This document shows positions 27,712 through 34,445 of a DNA stretch of 64,000 nucleotides, in pieces (within the stretch, counting starts at the first letter, position 1; each line of letters starts with the position of its first letter). The notes below the pieces were generated by a model. The model did no database searches. It was not told the origin of the DNA and saw nothing but the letters and a program-made list of their open reading frames with translations. A program made the position numbers and the translations under genes. Origin of the DNA: JAJZSS01 sp964463505. Lineage in GTDB: Bacteria > Chloroflexota > Anaerolineae > Anaerolineales > UBA4823. The stretch spans positions 1 to 64,000 of the forward strand of contig CAYXDC010000006.1 of assembly GCA_964463505.1 (NCBI GenBank). Direction: 5' to 3'.

Positions 27712-28518
27712 ATGCCTGGCATAAAAATTGGTGATTTTACGTTATTTACCTGGTATGGATTGATCCTGATGGGCGGGGCGGTGTTTGCGGCCTGGGTCGC
27801 CAGCCGTGAAGCCAAACGGCGCGGCTATAACCCTGAATTGGTGTGGGACGCACTGATCTGGATCCTGGTTGCCGGCATTGTAGGGGCGCGCCTGTGGCAC
27901 ATATTCACCCCTTCTCCATCCCTTCAAGCCCAAGGCATTACCACCTATTATTATCTCACCCATCCCCTGGACGCGATCTGGACACGCAACGGAGGACTGG
28001 GAATCCCTGGGGCGGTGATTGGCGGTGCACTGGCGCTGTACTATTTCACCCGCAAGCGCGGTATGAGCTTTGCCGTGTGGGCGGATATTGCTGCTCCGGC
28101 AGTGGCATTGGGCCAGGCGATCGGGCGCTGGGGCAATTACGTAAACCAGGAGCTGTACGGGGCTCCCACCGATCTGCCCTGGGCGATCACCATCGAGCCG
28201 CGTTTTCGTCTGCCAGGCTTCGAGAATTACGCTACCTTTCACCCGCTCTTTTTGTACGAATCGCTGTGGAACTTCGCCAATTTTGTATTTCTGCTCTGGC
28301 TGGGGCGGCGCTATCCTGAGAAGCTGAAAGATGGCGACCTGTTCCTGATCTACCTGATCACGTATCCTGCGGCGCGTTTTCTGCTGGAGTTTATCCGCCT
28401 GGACTCGGCTCAGGTTGCCGGGCTAAACGCCAACCAGACCGCTATGGCAGTTGTGGCAGTCCTGGCCTTGCTGGTGTTGATCTTGCGCCACCGCAAGCCT
28501 GCACAGTCTGTGGCATGA
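27712..28518 (+). CDS. lgt: Prolipoprotein diacylglyceryl transferase
   Basis: Transfers diacylglycerol from phosphatidylglycerol to the lipobox Cys of prelipoproteins. The 268-residue, seven-helix protein has the Lgt signature GRWGNYVNQE (138-147), the N-terminal WYG, and the essential C-terminal Arg region ARFLLEFIRLD. ATG 27712 follows GTGAGG at 6 nt. Substrates in this window are the lipoproteins at 21041 and 41345. Upstream lies the phosphatidyltransferase; the ABC genes follow after about 120 bp. Confidence 0.95.
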   Translation: MPGIKIGDFTLFTWYGLILMGGAVFAAWVASREAKRRGYNPELVWDALIWILVAGIVGARLWHIFTPSPSLQAQGITTYYYLTHPLDAIWTRNGGLGIPGAVIGGALALYYFTRKRGMSFAVWADIAAPAVALGQAIGRWGNYVNQELYGAPTDLPWAITIEPRFRLPGFENYATFHPLFLYESLWNFANFVFLLWLGRRYPEKLKDGDLFLIYLITYPAARFLLEFIRLDSAQVAGLNANQTAMAVVAVLALLVLILRHRKPAQSVA

Positions 28519-28637
28519 ACCTCCTAACTGATCTGTAATCTATAACCCGCCATCCAGGGGTTAGAATACTTGGCATAAGCCGTACTCAGCTCGGCTGGCT
28601 GCGGCATTACTAGACCTTTGCAGAAGATTGGCTGGAA

Positions 28638-29579
28638 ATGATCCAGACACAGGACCTGAGCAAACGTTTCGATAATTTCCTGGCCGTAGATGGTGTTACC
28701 CTTGAACTGGGCGCCGGGCAAGTTTTGGCATTGCTTGGGCCGAATGGCGCTGGAAAAACAACCACGGTGCGCATGCTCACCTCGATACTGCGACCTACCT
28801 CTGGCTGGGCGCGCGTGGCAGGTTGGGATGTCGCCACGCACCCGGCCCAAGTGCGGGCTGCCGTGGGCGTGCTGACGGAGCAGCATGGCCTGTACGGGCG
28901 CATGCGCGGGGATGATTATCTGGATTTTTTTGGTCAGGTATATGGTTTAACCACCCAGCGCCGCCACCAGCGCACGCAGCAGCTTTTAGACCAATTTGGC
29001 CTGGCGCAGGATGGTCAGCGCAGGATTGCTGAATATTCCAAAGGTATGCGCCAGAAGCTGGCCCTGGCGCGGGCTTTGCTTCACGAGCCGCCAGTGCTGT
29101 TGCTGGATGAGCCTTCCTCCGCCATGGACCCCGAGAGCGCCCACCTGGTGCGCGATGCCATCCGGGACCTGCGCTCCGCAGAACGCGCCATCGTGATTTG
29201 TTCCCACAACCTGGCTGAAGCCGAAGAATTAGCCGACCAGATCGCCATCATTCGCCGCGGGCGCATCATCGCCCGCGGCTCTCCGGAGGCCCTTAAAGAG
29301 AGCTTGCTTGGCCCGTTGGAATTCGAGCTGCGCCTGGGCACGGTAACGAACGGTTCCCGGCCTCCACTGCCTCCGGCGGTTGAAATCACTGCATTTGGAG
29401 CGGATTGGCTGCGTTTCCGCACGCTCGATCCTCTGCGAGATAATCCGGAGGTCCTGCGCGCTCTGCTGGCGCACGGCTTGCCTGTTGTCAGCTTGCAGGA
29501 AGTACCGCGCAGCCTGGAAGAAGTCTATTTACGCGCCATCGCTGCACCTGCGGCAGAGGAGCTGCCCCATGCTGGATAG
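28638..29579 (+). CDS. ABC transporter ATP-binding protein
   Basis: 313 residues of the CcmA/NatA-like multidrug or antibiotic exporter type. Walker A GPNGAGKTTT, signature YSKGMRQKLALARAL (the usual LSGGQ is YSKGM, common in this subfamily), Walker B VLLLDEPSSAMDPES, and the H-loop ICSHNLAEAEELAD. A C-terminal ~90-residue domain follows, as in ABC-2 exporters. Its last 11 bp overlap the permease start, so the pair is translationally coupled. ATG 28638 has only a weak ribosome site. Confidence 0.93.
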   Translation: MIQTQDLSKRFDNFLAVDGVTLELGAGQVLALLGPNGAGKTTTVRMLTSILRPTSGWARVAGWDVATHPAQVRAAVGVLTEQHGLYGRMRGDDYLDFFGQVYGLTTQRRHQRTQQLLDQFGLAQDGQRRIAEYSKGMRQKLALARALLHEPPVLLLDEPSSAMDPESAHLVRDAIRDLRSAERAIVICSHNLAEAEELADQIAIIRRGRIIARGSPEALKESLLGPLEFELRLGTVTNGSRPPLPPAVEITAFGADWLRFRTLDPLRDNPEVLRALLAHGLPVVSLQEVPRSLEEVYLRAIAAPAAEELPHAG

Positions 29580-30990
29580 CCTGCGCCTGGCCTGGATTAT
29601 TACGCGCCGCGAAGTGAGCGACCAGCTGCGCGACTGGCGTATCATCCTGCCGGTGCTTCTGTTGACCATTTTTTTTCCCGGTCTGATGAATTTCACCGCC
29701 GGTCAGATCACGGGTTTTGTGGAGAGCTACAACGCCCCACTGATCGGCGATCGCTTGATCCCTTTCTTGTTGATGATTGTGGGGTTTTTCCCCATCTCGG
29801 TGTCGTTGGTGATAGCCCTGGAAAGCTTTGTGGGTGAGAAAGAACGCCACAGCATTGAACCGCTGCTCAGCTCGCCGCTCTCTGACGGGCAGCTTTATCT
29901 GGGCAAACTGGCTGCTGCCGTAATTCCTCCTTTGCTGGCCTCCTATCTGGGTATCACGGTGTACCTGATCGGGGTGTTTTTGGATGTGGGCTGGCGGCCC
30001 ACATCCATGTTGCTGCTGCAGATCGTCTTGCTGACCACCGTGCAGGCGGTCTTGATGGTCAGTGGGGCTGTGGTGGTCTCCTCGCAAACCACTTCCGTGC
30101 GGGCTGCGAATTTGCTGGCTTCTTTTATCATTATTCCCATGGCTCTGCTCATCCAGGGGGAAAGTGTGGTCATGTTCTGGGGCAGTTATTCTAGCCTGTG
30201 GTGGATCATCGCGGGGCTGGCTGTGATTGCCGGCTTGCTGGTGCGCACGGGTCTGGCGCACTTTAATCGCGAAGAATTACTCGGGCGCGAGTTGGATTCG
30301 CTCAACCTGCGTTGGAGCTGGCGCGTATTCAGCCAGCAATTCCGTGGCGGAGCCCGCTCCTTGCGTGGCTGGTACCAGGCGCAGGTCTTCCCGGCAGCCC
30401 GCCGCCTGGGCATACCGGCGGCGATGATGTTGCTGGCGCTTGCCGCGGGATTGCTGGTCGGCGCCAGCCAGGCGCGGGTTTTTCCGCTTCCACTGGAAAT
30501 GCTCAGCCTGAATAGTCTGGATGATGGTTTTGTGGAAGGCCTGGAATTATTAAATCTCTTCTCCCCTTTGGGTGTGGGTACGGTCTGGCTGCACAACCTG
30601 CGCGCCATCCTGCTGGCAACCGTGCTGGGCATTTTTTCTTTTGGGGTTTTAAGCGTGCTGGTGCTGATGCTGCCATTTATGATCGTGGGGTACCTGGCGG
30701 CTGGGGTTGCCAGCGCAGGTACCAGCCCCGGGTTGTTCTTGCTGGCGTTCATTGCCCCCCATGGCATGTTGGAGATCCCGGCGCTGGCTCTGGCTGGCGC
30801 AGCTATCTTACGCATCGGGGCTACTCTGGCTGCTCCGGCCGAGCATATGACTATTGGCGAAGCCTGGTTGCGCGCCGTGGCTGACTGGGCTAAAATTCTA
30901 TTGGGTCTTGTGCTGCCCTTGCTCCTGGGTGCAGCCGCTATCGAGGTCCTGCTAACCCCGCGCCTGGCTGTCCTGCTCCTGGGCAATTAA
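29569..30990 (+). CDS. ABC-2 permease fused to a SpoIIM (DUF95) domain
   Basis: 473 residues. The first ~250 are an ABC-2-type permease: a cytoplasmic start with RREVSDQLRDWRIILP, then about six helices including FVGEKERHSIEPLLSSPLS, the hallmark of NatB-like permeases. The last ~200 form a second multi-helix module with LHNLRAILLATVLGIFSFG and FIAPHGMLEIPALALAGAA, the HGxxE motif of the stage II sporulation protein M/DUF95 family. SpoIIM homologues often sit beside such ABC genes as separate proteins; here both are in one chain. The substrate is unknown. ATG 29569 overlaps the ATPase gene by 11 bp. Confidence 0.85.
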   Translation: MLDSLRLAWIITRREVSDQLRDWRIILPVLLLTIFFPGLMNFTAGQITGFVESYNAPLIGDRLIPFLLMIVGFFPISVSLVIALESFVGEKERHSIEPLLSSPLSDGQLYLGKLAAAVIPPLLASYLGITVYLIGVFLDVGWRPTSMLLLQIVLLTTVQAVLMVSGAVVVSSQTTSVRAANLLASFIIIPMALLIQGESVVMFWGSYSSLWWIIAGLAVIAGLLVRTGLAHFNREELLGRELDSLNLRWSWRVFSQQFRGGARSLRGWYQAQVFPAARRLGIPAAMMLLALAAGLLVGASQARVFPLPLEMLSLNSLDDGFVEGLELLNLFSPLGVGTVWLHNLRAILLATVLGIFSFGVLSVLVLMLPFMIVGYLAAGVASAGTSPGLFLLAFIAPHGMLEIPALALAGAAILRIGATLAAPAEHMTIGEAWLRAVADWAKILLGLVLPLLLGAAAIEVLLTPRLAVLLLGN

Positions 30991-31019
30991 GCTCGAGTTA
31001 TGAAGGGAATATCCTAACC

Positions 31020-31775
31020 ATGCCAAAATTAATCTACCTGGGCGTATCCAACGCCATCCCAACCGCACAGCACGAGAATACCCACATGGTGTTGGTGGGG
31101 GAGTCGCGCGTGGTGCTCATCGATACCGGGCACAATCCACTCATTCGCCTGGGGCAAGCCGGACTGGAGTATTCCCTGATCACCGATCTGATCCTGACCC
31201 ATTTTCACCCCGATCACACTTCCGGGGTGGCTTCCTTTCTGATGAGCTCCTGGCTGATGGGACGCAAGACCGGGCTGAATGTTTACGGGCTGGAATACAC
31301 CCTGGAACGCACGCGCAAGCTGATGGAGTTTTATGACTGGGGGAGCTGGCCAAATTTCTACTCGGTGAATTTTATCCCACAGCCAGCCCAAGAGATGGCG
31401 CCTGTGCTGGACTGTGCGGATTTCCGCATATATTCATCTCCCGTGCACCACATGGTGCCCAATATCGGCCTGCGGGTGGAATTCAAAGCCAGCGGCAAAG
31501 TGCTGGCATATTCCTGTGATACCGAGCCATGTGCTGAGGTTGTGCGTCTGGGCTGCCAGGCAGATATGCTGGTCCATGAAACAGCCGGCCAGGGATTGGG
31601 GCATACCTCCGCCCGTCAGGCCGGGGAGATCGCCCATGAAGCCGGCGCACGCCAGCTACACCTGATCCATTATCCCACCTGGAACTACGACCCTGCGCCG
31701 TTGGTGGCGGAAGCTGCACAGACCTTCTCAGGTCCAGTCGCCCTGGCCGATGATTTTATGACTTTGGAATTTTAA
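31020..31775 (+). CDS. MBL-fold metallohydrolase, RNase Z-like group
   Basis: 251 residues with the metallo-beta-lactamase motif THFHPDHTSG and downstream His/Asp ligands (VHHMVPNIG, YSCDTEPCAEV, VHETAGQGLGHTS). The N-terminal LGVSNAIPTAQHENTHMVL resembles RNase Z/PQQ-B-like hydrolases. Its length is short of a full tRNase Z with exosite, so the substrate cannot be stated. ATG 31020 follows AAGGGA. It starts 29 bp after the ABC genes and may be co-transcribed. Confidence 0.85.
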   Translation: MPKLIYLGVSNAIPTAQHENTHMVLVGESRVVLIDTGHNPLIRLGQAGLEYSLITDLILTHFHPDHTSGVASFLMSSWLMGRKTGLNVYGLEYTLERTRKLMEFYDWGSWPNFYSVNFIPQPAQEMAPVLDCADFRIYSSPVHHMVPNIGLRVEFKASGKVLAYSCDTEPCAEVVRLGCQADMLVHETAGQGLGHTSARQAGEIAHEAGARQLHLIHYPTWNYDPAPLVAEAAQTFSGPVALADDFMTLEF

Positions 31776-31782
31776 TGCGTTA

Positions 31783-31871
31783 GGACTTACGCACTTGGTT
31801 GGAGGATGGGGGTTGTTGGGCGTGCGCAGCACGCGCAACAACCCCCATTTTCCCCGGAACTGCGTAACTCC
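31783..31871. mobile_element. 89-bp MITE-like element with TA target duplication
   Basis: Terminal inverted repeats GGACTTACGCA (31783-31793) and TGCGTAACTCC (31861-31871) differ at one position. Each end is bordered by TA, the target duplication of the IS630/Tc1-mariner group. The interior is a long hairpin (about 31806-31848, ATGGGGGTTGTT paired with AACAACCCCCAT around a GCGCA loop region). Too short to code; it would need a transposase in trans. Confidence 0.65.
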
Positions 31872-31879
31872 TATGCGTT

Positions 31880-31923
31880 TTAAATCGAGTAGGGGGCGGT
31901 TAACCGCCCCCTACTCGATTTAA
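31880..31923. terminator. 44-bp perfect palindrome, probable bidirectional terminator
   Basis: Two 22-bp arms meet with no spacer (centre TTAA at 31900-31903). The GC-rich cores are flanked by TCGATTTAA on both strands. Position between convergent MBL and HNH genes fits a shared terminator. Confidence 0.7.
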
Positions 31924-31932
31924 TGACCCAGT

Positions 31933-32436
31933 TTACCAGCCTTCGATGTACGGCTTCCACTCCTGATTTTCAGGCAGGTGGCGGGCGAAGAAGTAAATTG
32001 CTGAAGCAGGCGGCTCTTTGGCTGGGCGCAGCAGGTTCATCTGCGCCTGCTCGGCAGTACGCCCGCCCTTGCGGTGGTTGCAGGCCGGGCAAGCTGCCAC
32101 CAGGTTATCCCAGCCATAATGCCCACCCAGGCGGCGCGGGATGATATGGTCAATCGTCAGATAGGAGACACGCTGCCCGCAGTACTGGCAGGTATATTCA
32201 TCCCGGCGCAAGATTTCGCGCTTGGTCAGATGCACCCTGGGGCGCGGGCGGCGTATCATATGCTCCAGGCGAATGACAGATGGCCGCGGCAAGTTGAGCG
32301 AGACGGTTTTGACGACACCTCGCCCATTGAGCACCAGGCTGGCTTTCCCGGAAAGCATCAGGCCCAGGGCCCGCCGGGTGGTACAGACATGGATAGGCTC
32401 AAAATTGGCATTCAGGACCAGCACGGGTTCATGCAT
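31933..32436 (-). CDS. HNH endonuclease
   Basis: 167 residues. The core is a zinc-stabilised HNH fold: CQYCG, then LTIDHIIPRRLGG and WDNLVAACPACNHRKGGRT. The N-terminal half (VLVLNANFEPIHVCTTRRAL) matches a widespread group of stand-alone HNH proteins in bacteria, whose role is unclear and not tied to restriction or introns. Start ATG 32436 has a weak GCAGGGA site. It is a single-gene unit next to the MITE-like element; a mobile origin is not implied by the family. Confidence 0.9.
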   Translation of the reverse strand: MHEPVLVLNANFEPIHVCTTRRALGLMLSGKASLVLNGRGVVKTVSLNLPRPSVIRLEHMIRRPRPRVHLTKREILRRDEYTCQYCGQRVSYLTIDHIIPRRLGGHYGWDNLVAACPACNHRKGGRTAEQAQMNLLRPAKEPPASAIYFFARHLPENQEWKPYIEGW

Positions 32437-32462
32437 CTCAGTGTCCCTGCGGCAATGTGCGA

Positions 32463-32471
32463 ATTATAGCA
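32463..32471 (-). promoter_or_regulatory. Extended -10 promoter of the HNH gene
   Basis: Minus strand TGCTATAAT, with the start codon about 27 bp downstream. Confidence 0.5.
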
Positions 32472-32592
32472 CGCCCTGCCAGGATGCAAAATCCCTTAAT
32501 CAGCATCTAATTCACTCGGATTGCGCCTGGAAGAGCTCTCTCATCGCCTCGTCCGGTACCTAATTCCTGTAAAGGTTGCGAAGTTCCTCAGG

Positions 32593-32598
32593 TATAAT
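32593..32598 (+). promoter_or_regulatory. -10 element of the PH-like gene (leaderless candidate)
   Basis: TATAAT is separated by 6 bp from ATG 32605, placing the predicted transcript start on the A of ATG. No Shine-Dalgarno sequence. Confidence 0.5.
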
Positions 32599-32604
32599 TG
32601 CCCT

Positions 32605-33120
32605 ATGCAAGCCAGCGCAACTACCCAGGAATATCGCCCGGTGCTGACTTCCCGGGTCGGGGAGGGGCTGGCATGGCTGGCGGCGCTTAGCCTGGGCGCA
32701 GCCGGGACCGCCATTCCCGCGCGCGTCGGGTTGTTGGGCGCGTTGCCCTTCCTGACCGGTATCGTCGGCTTGATCGCGGCCGGCATCACCCTGAGCAATT
32801 GGATGGACCGCCAGACGGTGCTGCGCCTGGAGGCGCAAGGCGTATTTTTTACCAATGGCCTGCGCCGGGTGGCGTTGGACTGGGATAAAATTCAGCAGAT
32901 CAGCGTCTTCACCGGCTCGCTGGGTAAAAAGGTCCAGGTGGTGGGTGGCGTGGAGCATTTTGAGTTTCGGTTCTTGAGCGAGGTAGAGTTGTTGGGACGA
33001 GCGCAGGGACAATTGGGCTTTCCGGATGGGGCAGCCATTTTAGCTGCTATTTTGCAGCGTTCAGGCTTGCAGCGCGCCCAATCCGATACGCCCGATACGG
33101 TCTATTATGCTCGCCCGTAA
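32605..33120 (+). CDS. Membrane protein with PH-like domain
   Basis: 171 residues. Two hydrophobic helices (about 22-40 and 45-65) are followed by a soluble beta-rich domain with VLRLEAQGVFFTNGLRRVALDWDKIQQISV, typical of bacterial PH-like (bPH/YdbT-type) domains, and a helical C-terminus. Function unknown. An upstream in-frame GTG/TTG region exists, but the TATAAT before ATG 32605 supports that start. It ends at a strong terminator. Confidence 0.7.
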   Translation: MQASATTQEYRPVLTSRVGEGLAWLAALSLGAAGTAIPARVGLLGALPFLTGIVGLIAAGITLSNWMDRQTVLRLEAQGVFFTNGLRRVALDWDKIQQISVFTGSLGKKVQVVGGVEHFEFRFLSEVELLGRAQGQLGFPDGAAILAAILQRSGLQRAQSDTPDTVYYARP

Positions 33121-33144
33121 CCAGGTTCTGCGGTGAGCACAGCG

Positions 33145-33170
33145 CGCCCTCTCCGCAGAGGGCGTTTTTT
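33145..33170 (+). terminator. Rho-independent terminator
   Basis: Perfect 8-bp stem CGCCCTCT/AGAGGGCG, CCGC loop, then six T. It precedes tyrS. Confidence 0.9.
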
Positions 33171-33201
33171 ATTGCCCTAATTTTCTTTTGGGAGGCCAGG
33201 A

Positions 33202-34437
33202 ATGGACGTACGCCAGATGACAATCGACCAGCAGGTAGCTTACCTGATGCAGGGCACTGAGTATGGGGATGAAACCCTCAAACAGGCCATGGCGGACGAG
33301 CTGCGGGCGCGCTTGATCGAAGCCCACAACGAAAAACGCCCGCTGCGCATCTATTGCGGCTTTGATCCGCGCACGAGCGACCTGCACCTCGGTCATACCG
33401 TGCCCATGCGCAAACTGCGCCAGTTCCAGGAGCTAGGCCACGAAGTGACCTTTCTGGTCGGCACCTACACTTCCTTGATCGGCGATCCCTCGGACAAGGA
33501 TAAACTGCGCCCCCAGCTCAGCTCTGCTGAGGTGGAACACAACGCCCGCACGTACGCCCAGCAGGCATACAAGGTGCTGGACAAAGATAAAACGCAGGTG
33601 CGCTTCAATGCCGAGTGGCTGTCTGAGCTGTCCTTTGCTGAGGTGATCGGTTTAGCCTCCAATTTCACCCTGCAGCAGTTCCTGACGCGCGAGAATTTCC
33701 GCCTGCGCTGGGATAAGGGTGACCCTATTTATCTGCACGAGACGTTCTATGCCATCATGCAAGGTTACGATGCCTACGCCCTGAAAGCCGATGTGCAGGT
33801 GGGCGGCACAGACCAGTTGTTTAATATCGTCACGGCTGCGCGCAAGTTGATGACTTTCCTGGGCGCGCGCCCCAATGTGGCAGTGATCCTGGGCATCCTG
33901 CCGGGCACGGATGGCGAAGTCAAGATGAGCAAGTCGCTGGGCAACCATATCCCGCTGCTGGCCGAGCCAGCCGATATGTATGGCAAGGTCATGTCGGTGC
34001 CGGATAAGGCCATGGGGCTGTTCTTCCGCCTGGTGACGCGCTGGACGCCGGATGAGATTGCCTCCCTGGAGCAGGGCATGACGACAGGGACGCATAACCC
34101 CCGCGATGTTAAGATGAAACTGGCCAAAGAAATCGTCGCCATTTACCATTCCCCCGAGGCGGCTGCGCAGGCTGAAACAGAATTCGTGCGTGTTTTCCAG
34201 CAGCACGACCTGCCGGAGGAGATGCCAGAATATGCTCTGCAAGCCGGGCAAACGCTGCTGGATGTGCTGGTAGATGGTGGGCTGGTCCCCAGCCGGGGCG
34301 AGGGCAAGCGCATGTTCCAGCAGCGCGCCGTGCGACTGGATGGAGAGACCCTGCAGGAGCCTGATGCAGCCTTCCCGCACCCGGGTGTGCTGCAGGTGGG
34401 CAAGCGCCGCTATCTGCGCGTGATTTCTGGCGGCTGA
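33202..34437 (+). CDS. tyrS: Tyrosyl-tRNA synthetase (TyrZ type)
   Basis: Class I aminoacyl-tRNA synthetase charging tRNA-Tyr. 411 residues. HIGH-like motif HLGH at 62-65 in CGFDPRTSDLHLGH, KMSKS near 241 (VKMSKSLGNH), and a C-terminal S4-like RNA-binding region (LLDVLVDGGLVPSRGEGKRM). The CGFDP and DPSDKDKLRP patterns mark the TyrZ-type subgroup rather than the E. coli TyrS type. ATG 33202 has GGGAGG upstream. No T-box leader is evident; a terminator for the previous gene lies just upstream. Confidence 0.96.
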   Translation: MDVRQMTIDQQVAYLMQGTEYGDETLKQAMADELRARLIEAHNEKRPLRIYCGFDPRTSDLHLGHTVPMRKLRQFQELGHEVTFLVGTYTSLIGDPSDKDKLRPQLSSAEVEHNARTYAQQAYKVLDKDKTQVRFNAEWLSELSFAEVIGLASNFTLQQFLTRENFRLRWDKGDPIYLHETFYAIMQGYDAYALKADVQVGGTDQLFNIVTAARKLMTFLGARPNVAVILGILPGTDGEVKMSKSLGNHIPLLAEPADMYGKVMSVPDKAMGLFFRLVTRWTPDEIASLEQGMTTGTHNPRDVKMKLAKEIVAIYHSPEAAAQAETEFVRVFQQHDLPEEMPEYALQAGQTLLDVLVDGGLVPSRGEGKRMFQQRAVRLDGETLQEPDAAFPHPGVLQVGKRRYLRVISGG

Positions 34438-34445
34438 TTAAAAGT

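Noticed and set aside
31933..32436. HNH endonuclease considered as a homing or phage gene because of the adjacent MITE-like element
   Set aside because: It matches a common chromosomal stand-alone HNH group and has a host-like promoter; no intron, intein or phage genes are adjacent.
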